DNA of 48,293 nucleotides from Candidatus Nitrotoga sp. BS (GTDB taxonomy: Bacteria; Pseudomonadota; Gammaproteobacteria; Burkholderiales; Gallionellaceae). Each line of letters begins with the position of its first letter. Position 1 is the first letter of the stretch. This document shows, one piece after another, positions 26,087 to 35,823 of this stretch. Under the pieces are notes generated by a model. It was not told the DNA's origin. It ran no database searches and worked only from the letters and a program-made list of their open reading frames with translations. Where the stretch lies: assembly GCF_927797785.1 (NCBI RefSeq), contig NZ_CAKMLL010000002.1, forward strand, positions 1 to 48,293. Reading direction: 5' to 3'. The translations under genes and the position numbers were made by a program.

Positions 26087-27538
26087 CTACCACCCACCTC
26101 CAAGTGCTTTGTATAGCGCAATAAGATCAGTTACCGCAACTGTATGCGTTTTTGCGTATAAATCTTCGGCTTCGTGCAAACTGCGCACAACTTCCAACAG
26201 GTCTGCCAGCGCTATATCTCCGAACTTGAAACGTTGCTTGGCATGGCCATAACTACGACGAGCAGATTCTATAGCAGTGCGCTGAGCCTGAACCGACTCA
26301 AGCGAGAGTTGGTAATTGCTGAGGCTCCGCTCGGCATCTGTCAAAGCTGACAATACAGCCTTTTCGTAGGCGTGCGCCGCAGCTGTTTGGCGTTCCTCTG
26401 ATGCTCGGATCTGTGCTTTTACCCGGCCGCCATCGAAGATACGCCAGGAAATTAACGGGATGATCGACCAAGTCTGGCTGGTTGACTTAAACAGATCGTC
26501 AATAGCAAGCGCTTGGAACCCGCCATTCGCAGAAATTGACAATCGTGGAAACCACTCGGCAGTGGCGACCCCAATATTTGCCGTTGTAGCTGCCAGACGC
26601 CTTTCGGCAGAACGAACATCAGGGCGACGGCGTAGCACGTCGGCACGCTCGCCAACAGGGATAGTCCTGAGCATGATCTCAGCACTTTTGCTGTCAGCCA
26701 GCGCCAGTTGACTCTCAGGCAATTCCCCAAGCAAAACGCCAATACCTAATGCAGCAGCCCGGATGCGTGCCCGGATGCCAGGTAACACGGCGGCGGCAGT
26801 ATCGAATTGAGCCTGCGCCCGGTCAACATCACTCTGTGCGAGATCGCCCCCGACTGCACGTCGCCGTACCGTATCGGTAATGCGACGCAGCGTTTCGACC
26901 GACGCTGTGCGAGCGACCAACTCGCGTTGAGTTCCTCGCAAGGTCAAATATGTGCGAGCCACCTCGGCAACAATGCTTATTCGTATATCGCTTGCAGTTT
27001 CTTCGGTCGCTTGTAGTTGGGCTTCAGCAGATTCCACAGTCCGGCGTATACGGCCGAAAAGATCGATTTCCCAAGCTGTATCAAAGCCCACATCATGTAT
27101 GGTCTGGTCGCGACTGAGTCCCGGAATGGATCCGATCGGAAGAGGGCCGTTCTTACTTTGGCGTCGCCGGTTGACACTTGCATCGGCTCCTAGCGTGGGC
27201 GCTTTCGCACCAATTGCCAAGTCGCGCAATGCGCGCCCTTCAGCGATACGAGCTTGAGCCTGACGAATGTCCAGATTCTGCGCGAGCGCCATTTCAATCA
27301 GTTGATCCAGCATGGGATCGCCCAAGGAGCGCCACCATGTGGCCAGTTCCGGGTCAACCACCACAGCTACTGCTGGCTTGGACCAACCTTTTCCAGTGTC
27401 TATTTCGGGGACTCGGTACTCGGGACCGACCGTACACGCAGCAAGAAGCCAAACGGATGCGACCATAGCAATGCGCCACAACATAATCTGGCTGAATCGA
27501 AACGATATAGGCGCTCGGGTAGGTTTGGTAATTAGCAT
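26087..27538 (-). CDS. Outer-membrane efflux lipoprotein (NodT/OprM family)
   Basis: A 483-residue TolC-like outer-membrane factor with an N-terminal lipoprotein signal; the lipobox LAAC ends at Cys35, followed by TVGPEYRVPEI, the usual OprM-type start. Two repeated outer-membrane efflux domains follow, with the sequence LRRRPDVRSAERRLAATTAN typical of the NodT group. The start at 27538 has GAGG 8 bases upstream. It is the last gene of the efflux operon, 8 bases after the second permease, and would form the exit duct for the HlyD-ABC exporter. Confidence 0.92.
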   Translation of the reverse strand: MLITKPTRAPISFRFSQIMLWRIAMVASVWLLAACTVGPEYRVPEIDTGKGWSKPAVAVVVDPELATWWRSLGDPMLDQLIEMALAQNLDIRQAQARIAEGRALRDLAIGAKAPTLGADASVNRRRQSKNGPLPIGSIPGLSRDQTIHDVGFDTAWEIDLFGRIRRTVESAEAQLQATEETASDIRISIVAEVARTYLTLRGTQRELVARTASVETLRRITDTVRRRAVGGDLAQSDVDRAQAQFDTAAAVLPGIRARIRAAALGIGVLLGELPESQLALADSKSAEIMLRTIPVGERADVLRRRPDVRSAERRLAATTANIGVATAEWFPRLSISANGGFQALAIDDLFKSTSQTWSIIPLISWRIFDGGRVKAQIRASEERQTAAAHAYEKAVLSALTDAERSLSNYQLSLESVQAQRTAIESARRSYGHAKQRFKFGDIALADLLEVVRSLHEAEDLYAKTHTVAVTDLIALYKALGGGW

Positions 27539-27546
27539 TCAATACC

Positions 27547-28659
27547 TCACTGCAACTTACCGCGAACAAACAAGGTTGCAGCGGACAGGGTAACGAGAGC
27601 GATGACAGCCATCGGCCAAATATTTGCAAAGACTTCAGATGGGGGTAGCGCTTTTAGGAAGCTGCCCTGAAGAATAATTAAATAGTGCTTGAGCGGAATC
27701 GCCTGAGCCAGCCATTGAAGAAAGATTGGCATATTCTCAACGGGGGTAGCAAAGCCGGATATCAGAACAGCGGGTACACCAACGGCAAAAGTTCCGAGAA
27801 TAGCTTGCTGCTGGGTTGCGCATACCGATGAAATCATCAGACCAATACCTACTAGAGAGAGAATGAAAAGAACCATGCTGATTAGCAACAGGACAAAACT
27901 TCCAGTGAATGGGATGCCAAACACAAAAATGCCAGCCGCCACCATGAACAAGCCAAGCACGATATTGATCAACAAGGCTGGTGCCATCTTGGATACGATA
28001 ATTTCTATGGGTGTACAGGGGGAAACAAGTAGCTGATCGAAGGTCCCGAGCTCGCGCTCCCTGGCAATTGACAGCGCTGTAACGAGCAACGTTATAAATG
28101 TTACCAGTATGCCACCGATGCTCGGCACAATAAACCAACGGTAGATAAGGTTCGGGTTAAACCAATGGTTCACCACAGCACTCTCATTTGTGAGCCGGGG
28201 CCATGGAGTTAGTTCGGCACTGAGCCCGCTTGCGATGCTATTCAGGTACCCCAGCACGACTTGCCCTGCATTGGCACGGCGGCCATCGAGAATGACTTGT
28301 GCTTTTCCTATACGGCCGGCGTCGATATCTCGGGAAAAATATTCTGGTATGTTGATCACTGCAATGACTTCCCGCTGCTCGATCATCCTCTTGATCTCAG
28401 CAGGGCTTTGCACTGGAAGCAAACGGTGAACGAATTGAGCTGCACCAATACGCTCTACAAGTTCGTGTGACCATTTGCCAGCATCACGATCGTAAACGGC
28501 AATATCGACATTCTTCACATCAAGGGTTGCAGCAAATGAAAAGACAAAAAGCTGTACTAACGGGGGTACGATCAATACAAAACGGCTCTTGGGGTCGCGC
28601 AGCACGCTGAGTAACTCTTTGACAATTTGCGCCATAAGGCGTGGAGAGAACAGGCGCAT
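27547..28659 (-). CDS. ABC-2 type exporter permease (YhhJ/YbhR-like)
   Basis: A 370-residue ABC-2 permease. The N-terminal helix (SRFVLIVPPLVQLFVFSFAA) is followed by a large periplasmic domain containing VDIAVYDRDAGKW. Four or five C-terminal helices follow, with the conserved ERELGTFDQLLVSP segment at the ATPase-facing loop. It lies 3 bases after the first permease gene and 8 before the outer-membrane factor. The pair probably forms a heterodimeric membrane channel. Confidence 0.9.
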   Translation of the reverse strand: MRLFSPRLMAQIVKELLSVLRDPKSRFVLIVPPLVQLFVFSFAATLDVKNVDIAVYDRDAGKWSHELVERIGAAQFVHRLLPVQSPAEIKRMIEQREVIAVINIPEYFSRDIDAGRIGKAQVILDGRRANAGQVVLGYLNSIASGLSAELTPWPRLTNESAVVNHWFNPNLIYRWFIVPSIGGILVTFITLLVTALSIARERELGTFDQLLVSPCTPIEIIVSKMAPALLINIVLGLFMVAAGIFVFGIPFTGSFVLLLISMVLFILSLVGIGLMISSVCATQQQAILGTFAVGVPAVLISGFATPVENMPIFLQWLAQAIPLKHYLIILQGSFLKALPPSEVFANIWPMAVIALVTLSAATLFVRGKLQ

Positions 28660-28662
28660 GGT

Positions 28663-29802
28663 CTAGTTATCCAGACTCTTTGCCGTTTTTGCAAGTGCAA
28701 CGGCGAAAAACACAATACCAATGGCCAGCATCGCCAGCATATTTGGAAGCAGGAGTGCCCAAATATCCCCAGCAAGAAATACGGTTTGTAGCGAAGAGAC
28801 AAAATAGCGCGCTGGAATCACATAAGTCAGGATGCGAATCGGCGCTGGCATTGAATCAATTTCAAACAGATAACCTGAGAGCAGGAATGCGGGGAGGAAT
28901 CCAGATAAGAGTGCGACTTGAGCAGCAATAAACTGGTTCTTTGTAACCGCTGATATCAGTAAACCTTGACCCAGCGCGGGTACAAGAAAAACGGATGAAA
29001 GAGACAGCAGGGTCAGCCATGAGCCGCGCAAAGGTACGCCGAAAACAGTTATTGCCAGAAGCGCGGAGATGATAGTCGCGCCCAGACCAAGCACAAAATA
29101 GGGCAATAGCTTTCCAATCAGAATTTCAACGACTGATGCGGGTGTGGACATGATCGCTTCCATGGTTCCGCGCTCCCATTCTCGCGCTACCACTAACGCC
29201 GTAAGCAAGGTGCCTATCATCGTCATGATGATAGCAATAGCGCCTGGCACAAGAAAGTGACGGCTTTCAATCTCTGGGTTGAACCAGAATCGTGGCTCCA
29301 GTGTAAGCGCACTGCCTATAGCCGGGGAGTGAGCTGATTGCCATATTTTGATCACGCCTTGCGCATAGTTGGCGACAAAGCGAGCCGTATTAGGTTGTGC
29401 CCCATCAGTTATGATCTGAACAAGAGGAGGGCGGGTGCCGGATGCTAGCCTCTGCTCAAAATCCTGGGGAATTACCACGTAACCCCGGAGCCGCCCGCCA
29501 ACAACCTCCCCGGCAACCTCACGCCGGTCACGCGCAGGCGTAACAGCGAAATATCGTGTACCGGAGAAAGCCGCCGCTAATGATTGCGCAGCGGCACTGT
29601 CGGATTCCAAAACTATGCCGATGGGCACTTTCTGGGTATCGAGCGATACGGCATATGCAAAAAGAAAGAGCATTACCACGGGTAATACGAATGCGATTAG
29701 TATCGTCGAGGGATCACGGATTACTTGCAAACTTTCTTTTCGTACCAATGCCCATAGGCGCCGGAAATCGAATCGGGAAGCAACCTTTTCGGTGACACTC
29801 AT
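28663..29802 (-). CDS. ABC-2 type exporter permease (YbhS-like)
   Basis: A 379-residue ABC-2 permease, a paralogue of the downstream permease. An N-terminal helix (STILIAFVLPVVMLFLFAYA) is followed by the periplasmic domain (PIGIVLESDSAAAQSLAAAF) and C-terminal helices with the coupling segment REWERGTMEAIMSTP. It overlaps the ATPase gene by 4 bases (ATGA), so synthesis is likely coupled. The substrate cannot be read from the sequence. Confidence 0.9.
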   Translation of the reverse strand: MSVTEKVASRFDFRRLWALVRKESLQVIRDPSTILIAFVLPVVMLFLFAYAVSLDTQKVPIGIVLESDSAAAQSLAAAFSGTRYFAVTPARDRREVAGEVVGGRLRGYVVIPQDFEQRLASGTRPPLVQIITDGAQPNTARFVANYAQGVIKIWQSAHSPAIGSALTLEPRFWFNPEIESRHFLVPGAIAIIMTMIGTLLTALVVAREWERGTMEAIMSTPASVVEILIGKLLPYFVLGLGATIISALLAITVFGVPLRGSWLTLLSLSSVFLVPALGQGLLISAVTKNQFIAAQVALLSGFLPAFLLSGYLFEIDSMPAPIRILTYVIPARYFVSSLQTVFLAGDIWALLLPNMLAMLAIGIVFFAVALAKTAKSLDN

Positions 29803-31574
29803 TTAGTCTCCGTTGCCCGGGTGGTTGTGTTCTCTGCATCTGCTGATTGAATGAGCTGTATAAACGCGTCTTCCATCGTCGGCTCATCGCTCCCGTCCTT
29901 GAATACGCTCCGCTTCAGCGCGTCAGGTGTGTCCAGTGCGATCACCTTGGCTTGGTACATCAGCGCGACGCGGTCGCAATATTCGGCTTCGTCCATGAAA
30001 TGAGTGGTCACGAGCACAGTCACCCCCTTGCGCACTAGTCCATTGATGTGCGTCCAAAATTCTCGGCGTGTTATCGGATCAACACCTGAAGTAGGTTCAT
30101 CAAGAAACAACACTGGTGGCCGGTGCATCAGCGCACAAGCCAGTGCCAGCCGCTGCTTGACGCCAAGAGGGAGGTCGTCTGGCGACAAGTGTATATATTG
30201 CTGCAGGTGGAATATCTCGATCATTTCGTTTATACGTTCCCGCTTGGCAGCGCCGTCAAATCCGTAGACGCCTGCCGAGAATTCGAGATTTTGTCGTGCT
30301 GAAAGCAGACCATACAGGGAAAATTTCTGCGCCATATAGCCCAGCTGGCTCTTGGCTTCGCTCGTTGCTGTGCGAAGATCCAGTCCCATTACATGCGCTC
30401 CACCCGAGGTCGGTTTGAGCAAGCCACAAAGCATCTTGAAAGTCGTTGATTTGCCTGCACCGTTGGGGCCGAGGAGGCCAAATATTTCACCTTTCTTCAC
30501 CTGAAAACTCACATGATCGGTCGCGATGAAATCACCAAAACGGCGAGTGAGGTCAAGACACTCGACAGCAATGTCTCCCTTGAAATTTACGGTCGCCATT
30601 CGCTCTGCAAGTGCTGATGTTCCGCCCGGTCCCCCGCCGAGCAAATCAACAAAGGCATCCTCGAATCTTGGAGTAACGGGTGCAATTTCTGCGCCGACTT
30701 CCCCGGCCAAGGCATCAATCTCTTCCCGGGTAGCATTCTTACGCAGAACGGCTCGAACGGAATTACCCTGAATGACGCCATCACAAACTGATTTCAGGTC
30801 TAGCACCCGTGACAGAACGATCCGGCGCTCTTGCTGTGGATCGAGCAGACGAAAGCTTCTGTGCTTCAACGTCGTCGTCAGCTCGTCTGGTGGGCCATCG
30901 TATTCGATCTTGCCCTCATTCAGGAGGAGTACAGTTGCGCAGCGTTCGGCCTCGTCGAGATAAGCCGTTGACCACACCACCGCCATGCCTTCGTCAGTTA
31001 GTTCGCGCACCATTTTCCATAAATCTTGTCGACTTACGGGATCAACACCAACGCTTGGTTCGTCCAGCAGCAAGACGCGGGGTTTCCCCATCATCGCGCA
31101 GGCAAGCCCCAGCTTTTGTTTCATGCCGCCAGAGAGTCGGCCAGCTAGACGCTTTGTAAAGGGCGCGAGTCGGGTAAACGTGAGCAAGCGCTCGAATATG
31201 TCCTGATGGGTGTTAGGTTCGACTCCCTGTAACTGCGCATAAAGACGAAGATTCTCCATCACCGATAGATCCTCATACAGCCCGAAACGTTGCGGCATAT
31301 ATCCCGTTAACGTGTGAATGCGGTCGCTGTCGCGCACGGTATCGCAGTCGGCGACAATAATGCGCCCCGCGCTTGGTGCCATAAGCGCCGCCATCAAGCG
31401 CATCAAAGTAGTTTTCCCTGCTCCATCAGGCCCAATCAAGCCAGTCAGCCTGCCCGGCAAAATGTTTGCAGTAATTTCGTGTAGCGCCTCGACATTTCCA
31501 AAGAACTTTGTAACACCGACAATCTCGACTGCCGGCTGTGATGACAGCTTGACCCGAGAAACTTGTGTGCTCAT
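29799..31574 (-). CDS. Tandem ABC exporter ATPase (YbhF/RbbA-like)
   Basis: About 591 residues with two full ABC ATPase domains in one chain. Domain 1 has Walker A GPDGAGKTT (about residues 48-56), signature LSGGMKQKL and Walker B VLLLDEPSVGVDP. Domain 2 has GPNGAGKST, the variant signature LPLGVKQRL, and VLFLDEPTSGVDP. The replacement of SGG by LGV in the second signature resembles YbhF-type proteins and may make the two ATP sites unequal. The start is taken at 31574 (MSTQ), one base after the hlyD stop. An upstream ATG at 31586 would overlap hlyD and cannot be excluded; neither has a strong ribosome-binding site. Confidence 0.9.
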   Translation of the reverse strand: MSTQVSRVKLSSQPAVEIVGVTKFFGNVEALHEITANILPGRLTGLIGPDGAGKTTLMRLMAALMAPSAGRIIVADCDTVRDSDRIHTLTGYMPQRFGLYEDLSVMENLRLYAQLQGVEPNTHQDIFERLLTFTRLAPFTKRLAGRLSGGMKQKLGLACAMMGKPRVLLLDEPSVGVDPVSRQDLWKMVRELTDEGMAVVWSTAYLDEAERCATVLLLNEGKIEYDGPPDELTTTLKHRSFRLLDPQQERRIVLSRVLDLKSVCDGVIQGNSVRAVLRKNATREEIDALAGEVGAEIAPVTPRFEDAFVDLLGGGPGGTSALAERMATVNFKGDIAVECLDLTRRFGDFIATDHVSFQVKKGEIFGLLGPNGAGKSTTFKMLCGLLKPTSGGAHVMGLDLRTATSEAKSQLGYMAQKFSLYGLLSARQNLEFSAGVYGFDGAAKRERINEMIEIFHLQQYIHLSPDDLPLGVKQRLALACALMHRPPVLFLDEPTSGVDPITRREFWTHINGLVRKGVTVLVTTHFMDEAEYCDRVALMYQAKVIALDTPDALKRSVFKDGSDEPTMEDAFIQLIQSADAENTTTRATETK

Positions 31575-31575
31575 C

Positions 31576-32574
31576 TCATCGGTCATGTGCTTCAGTAGCA
31601 ACTCGTATCGTCACTGGCATCCCCTGGCGAAGGGCGCTATCTGAATTTGAAACGACAATTCGTATGCGGTATACAAGATCAGTTCTAAGATCTGTAGTTT
31701 CCACAGATTTCGGTGTGAACTCAGCACGCGGAGAAATAAACCCGATCTCTCCCTGGTAGACTTTGTCTGTTGAATCAGTTCGTACCGTCACCTTGACGCC
31801 AGGGATAACCCGACCAAGATCCGGTTCGCTCACATAAGCTCTTATGTAGACCGGATCACGAAGCGACAGGATGTAGACGGCCGAGCTCGCGTTCACCATA
31901 CTGCCCGGCTCGCGTACTCGAGACAGTACGGTTGCATTGGTCGGAGCAGCCAAGCGAGTATCAGCCAATGCTGTCATGGACTGTGCAACCATAGCCTCTG
32001 CTACGGCTAACCGTGCCTCTCCGGCAGCGACATCCTCCCGACGGGAACCTTCCTTTTTCAAGGCTAACGCTTGTTTTGCTGAGGCAAGAGCCGCCTCTGC
32101 CTGGTCACGTGCCGCACGAGCGGCATCGCTGACACGTTGGCTTACCGATCCTGATTTCACAAGCGCGCTCTGGCGTTTGAAATTATTATCCGTATTTTTG
32201 AATACGGCCTTGGCTTGGCGCACTGACTCATCTGCTTGTGCGATTTCTTGGGGACGATTGCCGTGGCGTAATTTTTCGAGTTCGGCACGGGCACGCAGCA
32301 CCTCGGCTTCAGAGACTGCCAGTGCATCGCGGTATGGGCGAGCATCAAGTTCAGCCATAACGTCGCCGGTCTTTACTGTGGCACCCTCGTCAAAGAACGC
32401 TTTCGCCAGACGACCAGGCTGTCGGAAAGCTAGATCAACCTCGCGAATATCGACGTTTCCATAGAGAAGGAGTGAATTTTTTGGACCCGGATTACGGCTC
32501 AACAACCAGTAGCCCGCCACCAAGATGGCAGCGATGGCAACAACAAGAATAACGCGAAGTTTGACGGAATTCAT
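31576..32574 (-). CDS. HlyD-family membrane-fusion protein (YbhG-like)
   Basis: A 332-residue periplasmic adaptor. The start at 32574 (MNSVKLR) is supported by GGAGG 7 bases upstream; a longer reading to 32772 is not. One N-terminal membrane anchor (VILVVAIAAILVAGYWLL) is followed by the first lipoyl half (GRLAKAFFDEGATVKTGDVMA), a long alpha-helical hairpin rich in Ala, Glu and Arg, the second lipoyl half (LAAPTNATVLSRVREPGSMV) and a beta-barrel domain. It is the first gene of the operon and should bridge the ABC permeases and the outer-membrane factor. Confidence 0.92.
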   Translation of the reverse strand: MNSVKLRVILVVAIAAILVAGYWLLSRNPGPKNSLLLYGNVDIREVDLAFRQPGRLAKAFFDEGATVKTGDVMAELDARPYRDALAVSEAEVLRARAELEKLRHGNRPQEIAQADESVRQAKAVFKNTDNNFKRQSALVKSGSVSQRVSDAARAARDQAEAALASAKQALALKKEGSRREDVAAGEARLAVAEAMVAQSMTALADTRLAAPTNATVLSRVREPGSMVNASSAVYILSLRDPVYIRAYVSEPDLGRVIPGVKVTVRTDSTDKVYQGEIGFISPRAEFTPKSVETTDLRTDLVYRIRIVVSNSDSALRQGMPVTIRVATEAHDR

Positions 32575-32978
32575 TTCAACCTCCGGAAAGGAAACGGACA
32601 GTGTGGCGATATTTCGGTGGATTTGGGTTTGACTAGAATCGAGTTCGATCTCTCCGATAATTTCCCATCCTATGAGCCACAGTATACCGCTTCGTGCAGC
32701 CCGAAACACCCGCTCCTGCCCAAGAATGGCTGCATTTAGCAAGCGTGCAGGAGTCGCCTCTCTGTAAGCCATGCACCCGTTGAGTCAGCATCAGTAAACG
32801 CTCCATGAGCCAGTCGTAGAAAACGGCGTGACGCAGCACGCTGCTTCACCTGTTCGGCCAGGTTGCGTACCAATGAGATTGGTGGCAGCATTAACATGTC
32901 CAGCCAGAACTTAACGTGAAGATAAGGATAGCTACCATGCCCGCTTTTTTCACTTGTCACCTTCTTTGAGCCAGTCAC
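32575..32978. other. Intergenic region between divergent exporter and DUF2235 genes
   Basis: This 404-base gap separates the leftward efflux operon from the rightward DUF2235 gene and must hold promoters for both. Minus-strand open frames cover parts of it, but none has a ribosome-binding site, a good start or a family match, so no gene is called. No clear -35/-10 pair or inverted repeat stands out. Confidence 0.5.
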
Positions 32979-35696
32979 ATGGCCTACGAGATCAATGCTA
33001 ATGCTCCACCTGTTGCCGTATCTCCTCCTGTGACCAAAAGAATCGTACTATTTTCCGACGGCACCGGTAACAGTTCCGCCAAGGCGGAAAAAACCAACGT
33101 GTGGCGTCTCTTTCAGGCGCTCGACCAAAAAGAGCCGGGCCAGATCGCATATTACGACGATGGCGTGGGGACATCGTCGAACAAGTATCTTGCCATGCTG
33201 GGTGGAGTCTTTGGCTGGGGCCTGAAGCGCAACGTCATCAATCTCTATAAATTCGTCTGCCGAAATTATGAGCCAGGCGCCGAGATCAGTGGTTTCGGTT
33301 TCAGCCGTGGCTCATTCACAATTCGAGTACTTACCGGGCTTATCACCACCGAAGGCTTGATCGCATTTCGCTCCGAGGAGGAGCTGGATCGCTACGCTCG
33401 CGCTGCCTATAGACACTATCGGTGCAAACGCTTTCCCTCCTACAGTCCAGTCGTTGTCATCATGCGCAAATTGCGCGATTTCATCATATGGGCGAGGGAT
33501 TACGTGCGCAGGTACCAAACCTACAAAGAACTGGCTGAGGTCACACGCAAAGCGAAACGCACTGACATTCCCATACACTTTCTCGGTTTGTGGGACACAG
33601 TGGCGGCCTATGGAATGCCAATCGACGAACTTAAACACGGGATCGACTGGTTATTGTGGCCAATGCTGTTTGCCGACTGCAAGCTCTCACCCCTAGTCAA
33701 GCATGCTTGCCATGCGCTCTCGCTCGATGATGAACGCACCACGTTTCATCCCGTGCTCTGGGATGAGATCGCGGAAGCCAAGATGGTGGCAAACAATGAG
33801 GTACCGGCCGGTCGTCTCACCCAAGTATGGTTTGCTGGCGTGCACTCCAATGTCGGCGGCGGCTACCCAGAAGATCGGTTGCCGTTGGTTTCGCTCGATT
33901 GGATGATGAGCCAGGCAGCCGCCAATGGGCTTACGCTGCTCAAACCTGCAGTCGATGAAGTCGCTTATGCAAAATCTGCGTACGCACGGATTTACGATTC
34001 GCGCGCCGGATTCGGAGTCTATTACCGCTATTCGCCACGGCAGATACCGGTCGGGACGGATACTGAAGATTTGAGAATTCGTCCGATTATTCACGGTAGT
34101 GTCGTAATGCGGATGGCTTACGGTTCTGATCTATATGCGCCGATTTCTTTGCGTCGGGAATTCTGGGTGCTGGCACCAAACGGCGAACTCTTACCGATGG
34201 AGGGTGGCCCGGGAGCCCTAAAGCTCGACTCGCTTAAACTGCGATCTGCGGCCGCGCCTTTACAAACGCTAAACATAGCCCAAATAGTTGCTGATAAAAC
34301 TGCGCTGCAACAAGCCATTGCATCACTCGATCGCCCGAACACCGACGCAGTCGGGTTAGTTTGGGACACCGTATGGTGGCGACGAACAGCCTATTTTATT
34401 ACCCTGACTCTCACCGCGCTTTTGGCCGCCTTCCCCTTGTTTGGTGAAAATATTGCTAAGTTGTTTTTGAATGTAACCGACGGCCCGGTGATCAGTGCCA
34501 TCACTTTCATCAGTAGTTACATGCCCAGCTACAGCGCTACGTGGACTAATTCATTCCGAAAATTTCCTACCGAGTTTACTCTGGTTCTTCTTGCCCTCCT
34601 GGTTAGCTTTTATCTCAGTCAAGTGATGAAGAAACGCATCCATGATCGTGCGCGTTTCGCTTGGCACAAGGAACTCAAACACGACTACCTCGACTGGCTG
34701 CTCCGATCAGAGTGCGGCGGCCGCAACGCCATGACGGTGTTTTTTGGCGGTGCATTATTGCTCCTGACTGCATCCTTCGTCTTAAGTTGGAGCGTGCTGA
34801 CAAGACTTGAAATTGCAGCAGTCGCAGTCGCGTTTTTACTGTTACTTGTGTGGCGCACAAAAAGGATTTCGAAGCTCAAAGTCGACTCGCAATCTCTACC
34901 GAACTCATCGACATGGCCAAGCACCTTTGCACTGTCACTCGCCCGCAAGCTGCGCACGAACGCCACTCTAACCCACATATTCAAGTGGGTTAACGATAAG
35001 CTGGTTCCCTTATTGTTTGCAGTGGGTCTGTTCGTCGTCTGCATGCTGATTGCAAATCGTGTGCTCTTCGATGCCATAGATTCGACAGGATACTTTTGCA
35101 CCAATAGTCATAGCGCCGGTAAGAGCAACGAGGATAACTTCAGCACCGATTATTTGTGTTGGGCATCGGGCTATACGCTTGACGAAGGTGTCCGTTATCG
35201 CATTACTTTGACGACGCCCGGTAACTGGTTTGATCGCGCAACTCGGGCTGATGTGAGTGGCATTTCGTCCTCCAGCGCAGTGCATTCAGCAGGGACTTTA
35301 ATGAAACGCTGGTGGTTTGAAGATTGGTTCAAGCCTATCGCAAGGATCGGCAGACCCGGCAACGATGAGTATGTCCTGGAACCCGTCGCACCATTCAAGC
35401 ACCACAGCTACCTGAATGACGCGAAGAAGCCACCTGGCAAGTTGTTCGAAAAAATTAGCCCTGATGATGCAAAGCAGCGTATGAGCTCCGATCCCACACC
35501 CGACGAACGAAAGACGCTCGTAGCCGAGTTTACTGCGAGAACAAAAGGAGAGATGTTCCTCTACGTGAACGATGCTGTTCTGTTGTGGCCCGGAAAGATT
35601 GATCTATTCTATGGCAATAATTCGGGCACCGGAATGTTAACGGTAGAGCGTGTGATGCCAGATGGACAATTGGCGCGACTTGATCGCCAGTTATAA
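32979..35696 (+). CDS. DUF2235 alpha/beta-hydrolase with membrane segments
   Basis: A 905-residue protein. Residues 20-370 form a DUF2235 domain: KRIVLFSDGTGNS at the start, the nucleophile elbow GFSRG at 107-111 (Ser109), IHFLGLWDTVAAYG, and FAGVHSNVGGGYPED containing the likely catalytic His. DUF2235 includes type VI secretion phospholipases (Tle1), but members with membrane helices also occur outside T6SS loci. Here several hydrophobic segments follow from about residue 465 (AYFITLTLTALLAAFPLF, then GGALLLLTASFVLSW, VAFLLLLVW and LLFAVGLFVVCMLIANRVLF), then a soluble tail of about 190 residues. No VgrG, PAAR or immunity gene is adjacent. It may be an envelope lipid hydrolase; the substrate is unknown. 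No obvious ribosome-binding site precedes the ATG. Confidence 0.85.
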   Translation: MAYEINANAPPVAVSPPVTKRIVLFSDGTGNSSAKAEKTNVWRLFQALDQKEPGQIAYYDDGVGTSSNKYLAMLGGVFGWGLKRNVINLYKFVCRNYEPGAEISGFGFSRGSFTIRVLTGLITTEGLIAFRSEEELDRYARAAYRHYRCKRFPSYSPVVVIMRKLRDFIIWARDYVRRYQTYKELAEVTRKAKRTDIPIHFLGLWDTVAAYGMPIDELKHGIDWLLWPMLFADCKLSPLVKHACHALSLDDERTTFHPVLWDEIAEAKMVANNEVPAGRLTQVWFAGVHSNVGGGYPEDRLPLVSLDWMMSQAAANGLTLLKPAVDEVAYAKSAYARIYDSRAGFGVYYRYSPRQIPVGTDTEDLRIRPIIHGSVVMRMAYGSDLYAPISLRREFWVLAPNGELLPMEGGPGALKLDSLKLRSAAAPLQTLNIAQIVADKTALQQAIASLDRPNTDAVGLVWDTVWWRRTAYFITLTLTALLAAFPLFGENIAKLFLNVTDGPVISAITFISSYMPSYSATWTNSFRKFPTEFTLVLLALLVSFYLSQVMKKRIHDRARFAWHKELKHDYLDWLLRSECGGRNAMTVFFGGALLLLTASFVLSWSVLTRLEIAAVAVAFLLLLVWRTKRISKLKVDSQSLPNSSTWPSTFALSLARKLRTNATLTHIFKWVNDKLVPLLFAVGLFVVCMLIANRVLFDAIDSTGYFCTNSHSAGKSNEDNFSTDYLCWASGYTLDEGVRYRITLTTPGNWFDRATRADVSGISSSSAVHSAGTLMKRWWFEDWFKPIARIGRPGNDEYVLEPVAPFKHHSYLNDAKKPPGKLFEKISPDDAKQRMSSDPTPDERKTLVAEFTARTKGEMFLYVNDAVLLWPGKIDLFYGNNSGTGMLTVERVMPDGQLARLDRQL

Positions 35697-35789
35697 GCGA
35701 ACTGATCCTGAACTACCTGCGAGCCAAAAGAGCAGCTATCACGGGCTTGGGTAGAGTAGAGAACAGGTTCTCGCCTGCCCTCCCTCATC

Positions 35790-35823
35790 AAACCGTACGT
35801 GCGCTACTAACGCATACGACTTT
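35790..35823 (-). ncRNA. Group II intron domain V
   Basis: A 34-base segment that, on the minus strand, reads AGTCGTATGCG, a short loop, then GCGCACGTACGGTTT. It matches the domain V hairpin pattern of bacterial group II introns, with AGT in place of the common AGC catalytic triad. The stop codon of the RT fragment lies inside it. The downstream GAGGGAGGGC region would be domain VI. Confidence 0.65.

Noticed and set aside
32575-32978. Minus-strand frames upstream of hlyD, including an N-terminal extension of hlyD to 32772
   Set aside because: No ribosome-binding site or family match; hlyD at 32574 has a strong GGAGG site and starts at the membrane anchor.
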